Notes: a model not told the origin generated them from the letters alone. A stretch of 64,000 nt of DNA from Bacteroidales bacterium (GCA_020636845.1 JACJXD010000001.1:186001-250000); one strand, 5' to 3'. Counted from the stretch's first letter, positions 53,220 through 62,439 are shown. Translations and numbers: made by a program.

Positions 53220-53250
53220 AAAAATGTTGCAACTTCGCCAAACATGACAA
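53220..53250. repeat. 31-bp repeat module, copy 2
   Basis: Identical over 31 bp to 52182-52212, same orientation, about 1.04 kb away on the other side of the lipoprotein pseudogene. Confidence 0.85.
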
Positions 53251-53302
53251 ATCCTATGCTAAAAATAGTGTCAGAAGGCTACGCTTTCTTAAGACGTTTC
53301 CT

Positions 53303-53335
53303 ACCCCTGACAGGGTTCAAAACCCTGTCAGGGGT
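53303..53335. repeat. Palindromic repeat (CCCTGACAGGGTT), copy 2
   Basis: ACCCCTGACAGGGTT and its reverse complement around CAA, matching the copy at 52351-52385. The rest of the gap up to sfsA (53336-53563) shows no gene; it contains irregular sequence with short GAAAG-type motifs and looks like further repeat debris. Confidence 0.82.
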
Positions 53336-53563
53336 TTAAGCAGTAAATGAAAATGGCAACCTTCTCCTGAAAGGATAGGGAGTTCAACCTCTTCGCCGAG
53401 TACGTGTAGTTTTTCCGCACATAGCCTTGACTTCAAGCAAAGAGTAAAATTGTCCTTCAGGGAGATTTAGAGGGATCGAAAATACATACAGGAAGCATTT
53501 TCGTACGAGCGAAAGAGATGGTTGCCTTTGGCGATTTCGCATATATTTCGATTATTTACCAGT

Positions 53564-54262
53564 TTAAAGGTCTAAACTGTAGGGGAGAATCTTATAAGGT
53601 TCGATAACTTTCGGAGTTACCTTAACCTGTAATGGAATTATTTCGACACCTTTACTGTGTGCTTCTACTAATCCTTTACCATAATTGGAATCGATGTTCC
53701 AGGCAGGTGTGAAAATTTCCACATCCATGCGTTGAATAATGTAAAGCATAATAGTTCGATAACCCTGTGCTTTGGCTTCGACAAGCGTATGCAAATGCTT
53801 TAATCCCCGTGTTGTAACTGCGTCGGGGAAACGGGCATAGATGCCGTCTTTATAAGTTACATTTTTTACTTCTACGAATACTTTTTCGCTACCAGCCTCT
53901 CCGTAAACATCGAATCGGCTATCGCCGAATTTTACTTCCGGTTTTAAAAAATCAAAGTGTGGAAGTTCTTTAATCCAACCTTCCGAGAGTATTTCCAATG
54001 CAAGTTTATTGGGGTTAAAAGTGTTTATGCCAACCCAGTTACCGTTAATTTTTATCATTTCCCATGTATATGGTAATTTTCGGTTCGGATTTGCACTTTT
54101 CGAAATGTAAACTTCGGCATCATCTTCCAAGCAAGTTTTCATGGAACCTGAATTTGTACAATGTGCCGTTACCAGTTGTCCATTGTCCAGCGTAATGTCG
54201 GTTAAAAAACGTTTATACCTTTTTACCAAATTTCCGTGAATCAGCGGTTGTTCGAATTTCAT
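53564..54262 (-). CDS. sfsA: SfsA family protein (predicted DNA/RNA nuclease)
   Basis: A 232-residue SfsA homologue of normal length. It has the N-terminal OB-like part (RYKRFLTDITLDNGQLVTAHCTNSGSMKTCL) and the nuclease-like core with RFDVYGEAGSEKVFVEVKNVTY, where D-x(n)-E-V-K resembles a PD-(D/E)XK active site, then ARFPDAVTTRGLKHL. E. coli SfsA was named for effects on maltose metabolism; the fold suggests a nuclease, and its cellular role is unsettled. Monocistronic, with no functional clue from its neighbours. Confidence 0.94.
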   Translation of the reverse strand: MKFEQPLIHGNLVKRYKRFLTDITLDNGQLVTAHCTNSGSMKTCLEDDAEVYISKSANPNRKLPYTWEMIKINGNWVGINTFNPNKLALEILSEGWIKELPHFDFLKPEVKFGDSRFDVYGEAGSEKVFVEVKNVTYKDGIYARFPDAVTTRGLKHLHTLVEAKAQGYRTIMLYIIQRMDVEIFTPAWNIDSNYGKGLVEAHSKGVEIIPLQVKVTPKVIEPYKILPYSLDL

Positions 54263-54338
54263 ACCATTATTTTTTATCTAAACATTGAAGTTGGATAATT
54301 GTTGACTTGAAAAAGAAATGGGAGTTTTTCGCAAAATC

Positions 54339-55388
54339 TTATAACTCGTTGTAAAGCGGACACGATTCGGGTTTTGTAAATCGTTTGCAACGAGGTTCGC
54401 AGTTTATGCAGTGAATAATATCTTCTCCTTGTTGAGCCTTAATTGCCCATTCGGCATCGGTTAGCTGGTCGCGACCAATTGCAACCATGTCGGCTTGCCC
54501 ATTTTTAATAAGGCTGTTTGCATCTTCGGGCAGTTTTATTTGGTTTACTACAATAACAGGAACACGTACATGCTTTTTAACTTCCGTACCCATGTAAACA
54601 ATGGAGTTGAACCCAAATCCGGATGGAACTTCTGGATTAATACCCTTACTTCCACCGTGTGACACATGTAACAAATTGACACCGGATTGTTCCAGCAGTT
54701 TAGCCATTTCAATACCTTCGGAGAGTGTGGGCGTGCAACCTGCCATTCGGTAATCTATAATAAAATTAGAAGGAACTTCCGCTTTTATTCCTTTTATAAT
54801 TTCTATAGGTAAGCGCAGTCTGTTTTCGAATGAACCGCCGTACTCATCGGTTCTGCAATTAATTGCTTCATTTGTAAATTGATTTAGCAAATAGCCATGA
54901 GCGCCATGTAGTTCTATTCCATCGAAGCCGGCTTGGTAAGCCCTTTTGGCTGCCAGTATAAAATTTTTAGTCAAAACCTTTACTTGTTCAAGGCTCATTG
55001 CTTTTGACCTCTCATTATCCGCATCTGCAGAAGGTCCCCATGCAACCTTCGAAACGGCCTTACGTGTAAGTAATCCTGCATGGTGGAGTTGAATAAGTAT
55101 CTTAGAACCATACTTATGACACGCATTGGTAATTTTGCTTAGCCCTTCGATATGCTTATCGTCCCAAATTCCCAGTTGATAGCTGAATATTTTACCATCT
55201 TGCTGCACACAGGAAGCTTCAACGATTATTAACCCAGCTCCACCTTTAGCCCTTGCTTCATAGTGATTTATATGCCTTTGTGAGACCATTCCTTCGGTAT
55301 CGGACCAGCCAAAATTTACAATAGGAGGGAATACCACTCTATTTTTAACTACCTGATTATTTACTGTAACAGGTGTAAATAGTTCCAT
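54339..55388 (-). CDS. NADH:flavin oxidoreductase, Old Yellow Enzyme family
   Basis: A 349-residue FMN-dependent TIM-barrel oxidoreductase from the ATG at 55388; a longer frame from 55427 is rejected. Diagnostic motifs are KNRVVFPPIVNFGW, ILIQLHHAGL, the OYE hallmark GIELHGAHGYLLNQFTNEAINCRTDEYGGSFENR (seen around residues 170-205), and ADMVAIGRDQLTDAEW. The tail has a cysteine cluster (CINCEPRCKRF...CPLYN), as in clostridial-type ene-reductases/2,4-dienoyl-CoA reductases that bind an iron-sulfur cluster, but the large C-terminal domain of those enzymes is absent. It reduces activated C=C bonds; physiological substrate unknown. It is divergent from the TetR gene at 55569 and shares its 180-bp control region. 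Confidence 0.92.
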   Translation of the reverse strand: MELFTPVTVNNQVVKNRVVFPPIVNFGWSDTEGMVSQRHINHYEARAKGGAGLIIVEASCVQQDGKIFSYQLGIWDDKHIEGLSKITNACHKYGSKILIQLHHAGLLTRKAVSKVAWGPSADADNERSKAMSLEQVKVLTKNFILAAKRAYQAGFDGIELHGAHGYLLNQFTNEAINCRTDEYGGSFENRLRLPIEIIKGIKAEVPSNFIIDYRMAGCTPTLSEGIEMAKLLEQSGVNLLHVSHGGSKGINPEVPSGFGFNSIVYMGTEVKKHVRVPVIVVNQIKLPEDANSLIKNGQADMVAIGRDQLTDAEWAIKAQQGEDIIHCINCEPRCKRFTKPESCPLYNEL

Positions 55389-55477
55389 GCTTTTATTTTT
55401 TACGAAAAATACGCATTCAAAATACAAGTTAAAAATACTTATGTAACAATCATATAATTATGGTATTATGAAATAAA

Positions 55478-55493
55478 TTAACCAAATGGTTAA
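55478..55493. promoter_or_regulatory. TetR operator, copy 1
   Basis: TTAACCAAATGGTTAA: 7-bp arms around AA. Identical to the copy at 55551-55566, 73 bp downstream. It lies between the OYE and tetR promoters, so it may affect both. Confidence 0.8.
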
Positions 55494-55509
55494 AATATGT
55501 AGTTAAAAA

Positions 55510-55566
55510 TTTGGAAGTTGAATTTTGACAAAATATATTTGCCGTATGGTTTAACCAAATGGTTAA
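55510..55566 (+). promoter_or_regulatory. tetR-ABC operon promoter with operator copy 2
   Basis: TTTG (55510-55513), 20 bp, TATATTTG (55534-55541) is a perfect-consensus Bacteroidota promoter. The second TTAACCAAATGGTTAA (55551-55566) follows at the expected transcription start and ends two bases before the TetR ATG at 55569, so binding would block initiation. The layout also rejects the earlier in-frame ATG at 55518, which is upstream of the -7 box. Confidence 0.87.
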
Positions 55567-55568
55567 TT

Positions 55569-56207
55569 ATGAAAACCGAACATAAAAAAAGTCAAAAGGA
55601 TACCGAAGAACGTATCATTAGTGCAGCCAAAAAGGTGTTCATTGAGAAGGGTTTAGACGGAGCTCGAATGCAGGAAATAGCCGATGAAGCAGAAATTAAT
55701 AAAGCATTACTTCATTACTACTTTCGATCTAAAGATCAACTTTTTGAAATGGTATTTAGAAACGAAGCGCAGAAGTTTTTTCCAAAAATCATTCCCATAC
55801 TGTCAAATACATCAATAGGATTTGAAGAGAGAATTAAGCTACTTGTAAAACAGTATTTTGTGTTGCTTCTTGACAACCCATTCTTACCTACATTTATAAT
55901 ACGCGAAACCAATCGAAATCCGGAAGATTTGGTAAAGTTGTTTTCCTTCATAGGGCTTGATGTTAGAGCCTTAAAAGATACTTTAAAAGAGGCTGCCGGA
56001 CAAATGGGGTTTGACGAAAAGTTTAGCATTCATCTGTTAATAAATACAGTAAGTATGTGTGTGTTTCCTTTTGCAGCACGACCAATACTTACACCCGTAT
56101 TGTTCGACAACAATTCGCAGGAGTTTAATAAGTTTCTCGAAGAAAGAGAAGAATTTGTAAGCCAGTTTATTATAGACTCCATAAAATTTAAAATGAGTAG
56201 AAAATGA
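55569..56207 (+). CDS. TetR-family repressor of the ABC efflux operon
   Basis: A 212-residue TetR regulator (ATG at 55569). The DNA-binding domain is TEERIISAAKKVFIEKGLDG with ARMQEIADEAEINKALLHYY and FRSKDQLFEMVF; the remainder is an all-helical TetR_C-like domain. It overlaps the next gene (TolC) by 4 bp, so regulator and pump are one transcription unit, and two identical operators in front allow feedback control. This order, with the regulator first in a TolC-HlyD-ABC operon, matches the ybhGFSR/CecR-like arrangement. The ligand is probably a pump substrate. Confidence 0.93.
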   Translation: MKTEHKKSQKDTEERIISAAKKVFIEKGLDGARMQEIADEAEINKALLHYYFRSKDQLFEMVFRNEAQKFFPKIIPILSNTSIGFEERIKLLVKQYFVLLLDNPFLPTFIIRETNRNPEDLVKLFSFIGLDVRALKDTLKEAAGQMGFDEKFSIHLLINTVSMCVFPFAARPILTPVLFDNNSQEFNKFLEEREEFVSQFIIDSIKFKMSRK

Positions 56208-57478
56208 GAATTTCAACAATCACGCTTGCAATAGCATTACTTGCTTCGAATATCGGCGTAAAAGGTCAGGATACATTATCGCTGGAGTATTTGCTACAAA
56301 AGGTTGCCATAAATAACCCAACTGCAAAACTTTCGGCAAGTTACGATTCGTTATCTGGGCTGGAAAGAAGAAACATAAAGAATGCCTATTTACCTAAAAT
56401 GGACGTAAACGCTGAGGCGAGTTGGCAATCCGATGTAACTTCAATTCATGTCCCTATTCCGGGTATAGTTATTCCAACTCCCGATAAGGACAACTATAAG
56501 GTAAGTTTGGACGTGTCGCAGTTAATTTGGGATGGAGGGATAACATCTTCCCAACTAAGGGTTGAAGATGCTTCGTTGGCTATTGACAGGGTAAAAGTGG
56601 AATCCGAAATACACTCGTTGCAAGATAAGGTTATCGACTTATACTTTGGCATTTTACTCGTAAACCTGGCTGATGAGCAAATAGCCATTATGCAACATGA
56701 CTTGGAAGCCAGAATTAGAGAATTACAAGTAGGCGTGGATAATGGGACTTTTTTGGAGTCGGATTTGCTAAGCTTAAAAGCACAACTGTTAAAAATAAAG
56801 CAGTCCATAGTTTCGAATATATCAACCAAGCGAAGTTTAGCGTATCAAATATACTCTTTGTCCGAAGTGGCAATATCCGATTCGGCTAGGCTTGAAGTAC
56901 CCTTCTATACAATCCCCATTGCTTACAATTGTGTAAGGCCCGATTACCAGATGTTCGATCTGCAAAATAAGTACTTGGAAGATTTGAAAACATTATCAAC
57001 AAAAAAACGATACCCGAAATTGGCTGCTTATGGCCGCGTTGGTTACGGAAAACCCGGGTTGAATATGCTGTCGAGTTCTTTTAACGATTTTGAGGTTGTG
57101 GGCGCAAAACTCTCATGGAATATTTGGGATTGGAATACAACATCACGCGAACGTCAACAGGTTAAGGTTCAACAGAGTATGAATGATATTCGTAAACAAG
57201 CCTTTATCGATAACTACAACGCACAGGTAAAATCATCGCTGGAACGAATAGGAATGCTAAAGGAACAAATTAGTACCGATAAGCAAATGGTTGATTTGCT
57301 TCAGAAATCGGTAAGCGCATCTAACTCGAAACTTAAAAATGGTACTATAACCTCATCGGTATTTCTTACCGATTTCAACAGTTTGCTCAATGCTAAAATC
57401 GATTTACAAATTCATACGGTAAAACTTAGTCAAGAAATATTCAAGCTACACCATTTCATTGGAGAACATCAATTTTAA
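56204..57478 (+). CDS. TolC-family outer-membrane channel
   Basis: A 424-residue outer-membrane efflux protein with a signal peptide (MRISTITLAIALLASNIGVK) and two OEP repeats rich in long amphipathic helices: LEYLLQKVAINNPTAKLSAS at the start, LDVSQLIWDGGI as the first barrel strand, and a second repeat with WNIWDWNTTSRERQQV. It would form the trimeric exit duct for the ABC system encoded next. It overlaps tetR (ATGA junction) and stops 23 bp before the HlyD start. Unlike the RND locus at 28.5 kb, here the channel is a separate protein. Confidence 0.92.
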   Translation: MRISTITLAIALLASNIGVKGQDTLSLEYLLQKVAINNPTAKLSASYDSLSGLERRNIKNAYLPKMDVNAEASWQSDVTSIHVPIPGIVIPTPDKDNYKVSLDVSQLIWDGGITSSQLRVEDASLAIDRVKVESEIHSLQDKVIDLYFGILLVNLADEQIAIMQHDLEARIRELQVGVDNGTFLESDLLSLKAQLLKIKQSIVSNISTKRSLAYQIYSLSEVAISDSARLEVPFYTIPIAYNCVRPDYQMFDLQNKYLEDLKTLSTKKRYPKLAAYGRVGYGKPGLNMLSSSFNDFEVVGAKLSWNIWDWNTTSRERQQVKVQQSMNDIRKQAFIDNYNAQVKSSLERIGMLKEQISTDKQMVDLLQKSVSASNSKLKNGTITSSVFLTDFNSLLNAKIDLQIHTVKLSQEIFKLHHFIGEHQF

Positions 57479-57501
57479 AAATGATAATAATAACTAGAGA
57501 T

Positions 57502-58401
57502 ATGAATAAGAAACGGATTTTGTTAGGAGCATTAGCATTGGCGCTAGCTGTTTTTACATCGTGCAGCAATGGCAATAACAATGCTGATGCCTACGGCACC
57601 ATTGAGGCCGACGATTACCTTGTTTCGGCGGAAGTGTCAGGAAAACTGTCGAAGGTTTTTGTTGACGAAGGTTATAAAGTTGCCAACGAACAGGTTATTG
57701 CCATAGTTGATACGGTTCCGCTGGTTATAAAACGACTTCAACTTTACGCTCAGGTCGATGCCGTTAAGGCAAAAAAGCAGGGTATTGAAGCCCAACTAAA
57801 AGTATCGGACGAACAGTTGGAAACCATAAAAACCGAGTACAATAGGGTAAAGGCTTTGTTTTTGGATAGCGCTGCTACTCAGCGTCAAATGGATGATATT
57901 GACGGTAAATATAAGGTAGCAATTCGTCAACGCGAAGCGGTTTCAATTCAACTAAATGCTGTAAATGCAGAAAGGGAAAGCGTTATTGCCCAAATTGCAG
58001 CATTAAACGATCAAATATCGAGATGCCCCATTAAAAGCCCAACATCGGGAACCGTTACAACACAGTATGCCAAAACCGGCGAAATGGTTATGGCAGGAAA
58101 GCCTGTTTGTAGGGTTGCCAATTTAGATACTGTTTACGCTCGGGTTTATATTGGCGAGCCGCAACTTGCCTCGTTTAAAATAGGAAACCGGGTATTTGTT
58201 TCCGCTGATACGGATAGTAACCAATCGCTTAAAGGCGATGGCGTTGTAACTTGGGTTTCGAGCGAGGCCGAATTTACACCGAAAGTTATTCAGACCAAGG
58301 ACGAAAGGGTGAATTTGGTTTATGCCGTTAAGGTAAAGATTGGCAATTCCGAAGGAAAATATAAGGTTGGAATGCCGGTAGAGGTACGCTTAATTAAGTA
58401 G
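57502..58401 (+). CDS. HlyD/YbhG-like periplasmic adaptor, lipoprotein
   Basis: A 299-residue adaptor from the ATG at 57502 (an earlier one at 57481 lengthens the n-region without benefit). Lipobox FTS-C21 precedes a biotinyl-lipoyl half (VSAEVSGKLSKVFVDEGYKV), a long coiled coil (about 70-165; KAKKQGIEAQLKVSDEQLET), the second lipoyl half (RCPIKSPTSGTVTTQYAKTG) and a beta-barrel domain. It joins the ABC transporter in the inner membrane to TolC. In E. coli the YbhG counterpart is a secreted rather than lipid-anchored protein; the lipid anchor here is typical of Bacteroidota. Confidence 0.9.
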   Translation: MNKKRILLGALALALAVFTSCSNGNNNADAYGTIEADDYLVSAEVSGKLSKVFVDEGYKVANEQVIAIVDTVPLVIKRLQLYAQVDAVKAKKQGIEAQLKVSDEQLETIKTEYNRVKALFLDSAATQRQMDDIDGKYKVAIRQREAVSIQLNAVNAERESVIAQIAALNDQISRCPIKSPTSGTVTTQYAKTGEMVMAGKPVCRVANLDTVYARVYIGEPQLASFKIGNRVFVSADTDSNQSLKGDGVVTWVSSEAEFTPKVIQTKDERVNLVYAVKVKIGNSEGKYKVGMPVEVRLIK

Positions 58402-58405
58402 ATAT

Positions 58406-59317
58406 ATGGAAAAAATTAGCGTTAATAGCATTTCAAAGTCTTATGGAAACGTGGAAGCGTTAAAAGGTGTATCGTTTAACGTGGACGGAGGTGAATTATT
58501 CGGGCTAATTGGTCCCGATGGCGCCGGAAAAACAACGCTAATGCGAATTATTACAACCCTTTTACTTCCGGATAGCGGAAACGCTAAGGTTTGTGGATAC
58601 GACGTGGCAAATGAGTATAAAAAGGTTCGAACGCTACTGGGGTACATGCCCGGACGCTTTTCGTTGTATCAGGATCTTTCGGTTGAGGAAAATTTAAACT
58701 TTTTTGCCGGGGTGTTTGGTACTACGGTTCAGGAGAATTACGATTTGATTAAGAACATTTACTATAAGTTGGAGCCGTTTAAAAAACGTAGAGCGGGAAA
58801 GTTGTCGGGAGGTATGAAGCAGAAGTTAGCCTTGTCGTGCGCTTTGGTTCATAAACCGGAGGTTTTAGTTCTCGATGAGCCTACAACAGGTGTAGATGCC
58901 GTTTCGCGAAAAGAGTTCTGGGATTTGCTTAAGGAGTTGAAAATGCAGGGAATAACTATAATAGTATCGACGGCATATATGGACGAAGCCTCGCTATGCG
59001 ACAGGATTGCGCTTATTCAAAACGGAAAGATTTTAGGGGTTAACACGCCAACGGGAATAATTAACGCTTTCCCGTATAAATTATTTAGCATTGAATGCGA
59101 AAAGCCTACACACGCGTTGGAAAACATACGGTCTTTAAGCATTTGTAAAAATGCCTACCTGTTTGGCAATAGTCTTCACTTTGTGTCGAATAACGAGGAG
59201 AATTCTCCGGAAATTATTGCAAAGACATTGGAAGAGTCGGGCGTAAAAGTTGACAGTGTAAATGAAGTTTCTCCCGAAATAGAAGATTGTTTTATTGAAA
59301 GAATGCAAAGACAATGA
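58406..59317 (+). CDS. ABC transporter ATP-binding protein (first of two)
   Basis: A 303-residue ATPase: Walker A GPDGAGKT (36-43), Q-loop LGYMPGRFSLYQDL, signature LSGGMKQKLALSCAL, Walker B VLVLDEPTTGVD, then a C-terminal extension of about 80 residues of the DrrA type. It equals the N-terminal half of E. coli YbhF, which carries two ATPase domains in one chain; here they are two genes that overlap by 4 bp. It powers the two ABC-2 permeases downstream. Confidence 0.94.
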   Translation: MEKISVNSISKSYGNVEALKGVSFNVDGGELFGLIGPDGAGKTTLMRIITTLLLPDSGNAKVCGYDVANEYKKVRTLLGYMPGRFSLYQDLSVEENLNFFAGVFGTTVQENYDLIKNIYYKLEPFKKRRAGKLSGGMKQKLALSCALVHKPEVLVLDEPTTGVDAVSRKEFWDLLKELKMQGITIIVSTAYMDEASLCDRIALIQNGKILGVNTPTGIINAFPYKLFSIECEKPTHALENIRSLSICKNAYLFGNSLHFVSNNEENSPEIIAKTLEESGVKVDSVNEVSPEIEDCFIERMQRQ

Positions 59318-60075
59318 AAGTAGCATCCGAAGTTAGCGGCAATAACGTAATTGAAGTTAAAGACTTAGTCAAGCGTTTTGGCGATTTTATTGCTGACGAT
59401 AAACTCACCTTTACTGTTGGGAAAGGGCAAATTTTTGGATTGCTGGGAGCCAATGGAGCGGGTAAAACAACTGCCATACGTATGCTTTGCGGGTTGCTTA
59501 AGCCAACATCCGGTTATATAAAGGTTGCCGGTTACGATGGATTTACGCAATCCGATAAAATAAAAGAAAACATCGGTTACATGAGCCAAAAGTTTTCGTT
59601 GTACGAAGACTTGACCGTTTGGGAAAACATACGCTTTTTTGGAGGTATTTACGGTTTGTGGGGAAAGCAACTTCGGGAACGTTCCGAGGAGTTGCTTCAA
59701 AATTTGGGGATGGATCAACATCGAGATACTCCAATTGCCGATTTACCTTTGGGGTGGAAGCAACGTTTGGCTTTTTCTGTTGCACAGATACATAAGCCTG
59801 CAGTAATTTTTTTGGATGAACCCACAGGAGGTGTCGATCCAATTGCCCGCAAACATTTTTGGGAGTTGATAAGTAAAGCAGCATACTCTGGAACAACGGT
59901 GGTAGTTACAACTCACTATATGGACGAGGCCGAATACTGTAACCAAATAGTTATTATGGTAGATGGGAAAATTGTTGCCAATAATACTCCTTTGGAGTTG
60001 AAAAAGGAATATCAGGCAAAAACAATGAACGACGTTTTCCTTCGTTTAGCGCAAAGTGCAAGTAGAACCGAATAA
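59314..60075 (+). CDS. ABC transporter ATP-binding protein (second of two)
   Basis: A 253-residue ATPase with Walker A GANGAGKT (45-52), Q-loop IGYMSQKFSLYEDL and Walker B VIFLDEPTGGVDP. The signature is altered to LPLGWKQRLAFS instead of LSGGQ, the form also found in the C-terminal half of YbhF-type proteins; the partner ATPase has a near-canonical LSGGM. The two therefore probably act as a heterodimer with one consensus and one degenerate composite site. Its start overlaps the previous stop (ATGA). A 124-bp gap precedes the permease and shows no gene. Confidence 0.93.
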   Translation: MKVASEVSGNNVIEVKDLVKRFGDFIADDKLTFTVGKGQIFGLLGANGAGKTTAIRMLCGLLKPTSGYIKVAGYDGFTQSDKIKENIGYMSQKFSLYEDLTVWENIRFFGGIYGLWGKQLRERSEELLQNLGMDQHRDTPIADLPLGWKQRLAFSVAQIHKPAVIFLDEPTGGVDPIARKHFWELISKAAYSGTTVVVTTHYMDEAEYCNQIVIMVDGKIVANNTPLELKKEYQAKTMNDVFLRLAQSASRTE

Positions 60076-60199
60076 TTTATTACCATGAAGCACCTGTGTA
60101 ATGCAAATAAAATATGAGTTATTCCTATTGTTCTGTTAAAGAGTATCAAGAGTAAAATTGCAATGATTTGATTATCTATATATTAAATATTTAGCACGG

Positions 60200-61309
60200 A
60201 TGAAAAGAAGTCGTTTTACCGATTTTGTAACAAAGGAGTACAAGCACATATGGCGCGATCCGCGTACTTTGCTTATTGTAATTATAATGCCGGTACTTCA
60301 AATGCTCATATTTGGGTATGTGGTTTCCAACGAAATAAAAAATGCCGATGTGGTAATATACGATCAATCTAACGATTACTTAACCAACCGGCTTACACAA
60401 AAACTAAACGCGTCGGGTTATTTTAGAACTAGGGTGTTAGCCCGTAAAGCATCCGATATTGGATCGGCGTTCAGGCGGGGAGATGCCAAAATAGCGTTGG
60501 TCTATCCACCGAATTTTGCACAGAATATTAAAAGGCTAGGTCATGTTAACATACAGATAATTACCGATGCTTCGGAACCAAATACAGCAAGCATACTTGA
60601 TTCGTATGCCAGGGCAGTAATAACATCTTTTATGGGCGAAATATCGGGATTAGGCTTCAGTTCTTCCATTAATATTGAAACGCAAATGCTTTACAATAAG
60701 GAGATGAAAGCAGCCTTTATGTTTGTGCCGGGAACAATGGTACTAATCCTGATGCTTATTACCGCCATGATGACTTCCATTTCTATTACTAAAGAAAAGG
60801 AGTTGGGAACTATGGAAATACTATTGGTGTCGCCGCTAAAACCGTCGCAAATTATTATTGGTAAAGTTCTGCCTTACGTTGCCTTAGCGTTCTTTAACTC
60901 ATTGGTTATTTTACTGATGGGCTACACGGTTTTCGGGTTGCCGTTAAGAGGGAATTTAGCCTTGTTGCTCGGAGTTGTTTTCCTCTTTATAATATTGGCA
61001 TTATCGCTGGGCATATTAATTTCAACTTTAAGCAAAACGCAGCAGGTTGCCATGTTTATGTCGATGTTTGCCTTGATGCTGCCTACCATTTTACTGTCAG
61101 GATTTATATTTCCAATAGAAAATATGCCTAAGGTATTACAGTGGTTAAGTTTAATTATGCCACCACGATGGTTTCTTTCGGCATTAAAAACCATAATGAT
61201 AAAGGGTCAAGGTTTGTGGTATGTTTGGAAGGAAATTTTAATTCTTACAGGAATGATCGTCGTATTTCTTACAATAAGCGTTAAAAAATTTAATATTCGA
61301 CTCAGTTAG
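60200..61309 (+). CDS. ABC-2 type permease (YbhS-like)
   Basis: A 369-residue permease: one N-terminal helix after the amphipathic segment FVTKEYKHIWRDPRTLL, a large extracytoplasmic domain (about 45-175), then five clustered helices. The intracellular hallmark EKELGTMEILLVSPLKPSQI precedes the helix bundle. It is two bases from the next permease, with which it should form the transmembrane heterodimer. E. coli YbhFSR has been linked to export of cations and certain antibiotics; the substrate here is unknown. Confidence 0.93.
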   Translation: MKRSRFTDFVTKEYKHIWRDPRTLLIVIIMPVLQMLIFGYVVSNEIKNADVVIYDQSNDYLTNRLTQKLNASGYFRTRVLARKASDIGSAFRRGDAKIALVYPPNFAQNIKRLGHVNIQIITDASEPNTASILDSYARAVITSFMGEISGLGFSSSINIETQMLYNKEMKAAFMFVPGTMVLILMLITAMMTSISITKEKELGTMEILLVSPLKPSQIIIGKVLPYVALAFFNSLVILLMGYTVFGLPLRGNLALLLGVVFLFIILALSLGILISTLSKTQQVAMFMSMFALMLPTILLSGFIFPIENMPKVLQWLSLIMPPRWFLSALKTIMIKGQGLWYVWKEILILTGMIVVFLTISVKKFNIRLS

Positions 61310-61311
61310 CC

Positions 61312-62418
61312 ATGCGCACAATTCTGTTTTTATTACAAAAGGAGTTTATTCAGATTTTTCGCAATAAATCGATGTTGCCCATTATATTCTTGTTGCCTAT
61401 TATTCAGTTGCTAATTTTGGCAAACGCAGCAACTCAGGAAATGAAGAATATTAACTTGGCCGTTGTCGATTTCGATAATTCTACATATTCCCAGCGACTT
61501 ATAAATGCCTTTTATCACTCTTCGTTTTATACCATTATTCCGACACCTCAATCGGAAAATAAGGCAATAGACTTGGTGCATAACGGAGATGCCGATGCTG
61601 TGCTAGTTATAAATCATGGATTTGAGAAAAACTTGGTAAAAGGCGAAAAGGTGAGCGTTCAACTACTTGTTAACTCCATTAACGGAACAGCCGCTTCACT
61701 TATAAACGGTTACACGTCGAGTATAATTCAAAGCAATGCGCAATTGTTTGGCGCTGGTAACGTCGAAATAGGCATGTTGCCCGTACATACCGATAGTCGG
61801 TTTTGGTATAATCCCGATTTAAACTATAAGTTGTATATGGTTCCCGGAATCCTCGTAATTCTTGTAACAATAATAGGAATGTTTTTAACGGCATTAAACA
61901 TAGTTCGCGAAAAGGAGCTGGGTACCATCGAACAGATAAACGTTACACCTATAAAAAAGTATCAATTTATAGTTGGTAAACTGTTGCCCTTTTGGATTAT
62001 AGCTCTTTTCGAATTGGCTTTTGGGTTAATAATTGCAAGGTTGGTATTTAACCTTACCATTTTAGGGTCGATTCCGTTGCTATTCACTTTCGCCGCGGTT
62101 TATTTGCTGGTTGCGTTATCGTTTGGCTTAATTTTATCCACTTCATCATCTAACCAGCAACAGGTAATGTTTCTTACTTTTTTCTTTATGATAGTATTTA
62201 TTATGATGAGCGGCTTATTCACGCCAACCGAGAGTATGCCTAAATGGGCAAATTATTTTAACACCATTAATCCCTTGTACTATTTTATGCGTGTAAACCG
62301 CATGATAATACTGAAAGGTTCTGGTTTTAGGGATATTTTTCCCGAGTTTATATCGATGTCAGTATTGGCAATTGTTACCATGTTTTTCGCTGTAAACCGC
62401 TATAAGAAAACCGTTTAA
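61312..62418 (+). CDS. ABC-2 type permease (YbhR-like)
   Basis: A 368-residue partner of the preceding permease with the same plan: N-terminal helix (LPIIFLLPIIQLLILANAAT), periplasmic domain, five C-terminal helices and the hallmark REKELGTIEQINVTPIKKYQ. It is the last gene of the tetR-tolC-hlyD-ABC-ABC-permease-permease operon. No terminator hairpin was recognised in the 70 bp after it, but a new promoter begins there for the following gene. Confidence 0.93.
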   Translation: MRTILFLLQKEFIQIFRNKSMLPIIFLLPIIQLLILANAATQEMKNINLAVVDFDNSTYSQRLINAFYHSSFYTIIPTPQSENKAIDLVHNGDADAVLVINHGFEKNLVKGEKVSVQLLVNSINGTAASLINGYTSSIIQSNAQLFGAGNVEIGMLPVHTDSRFWYNPDLNYKLYMVPGILVILVTIIGMFLTALNIVREKELGTIEQINVTPIKKYQFIVGKLLPFWIIALFELAFGLIIARLVFNLTILGSIPLLFTFAAVYLLVALSFGLILSTSSSNQQQVMFLTFFFMIVFIMMSGLFTPTESMPKWANYFNTINPLYYFMRVNRMIILKGSGFRDIFPEFISMSVLAIVTMFFAVNRYKKTV

Positions 62419-62439
62419 AATCCATCTGCTTTTGCATAT

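Noticed and set aside
52351..53335. CRISPR-like array or transposon ends
   Set aside because: Only two copies of each module, about 1 kb apart, with no regular spacing, cas gene, transposase or target-site duplication.
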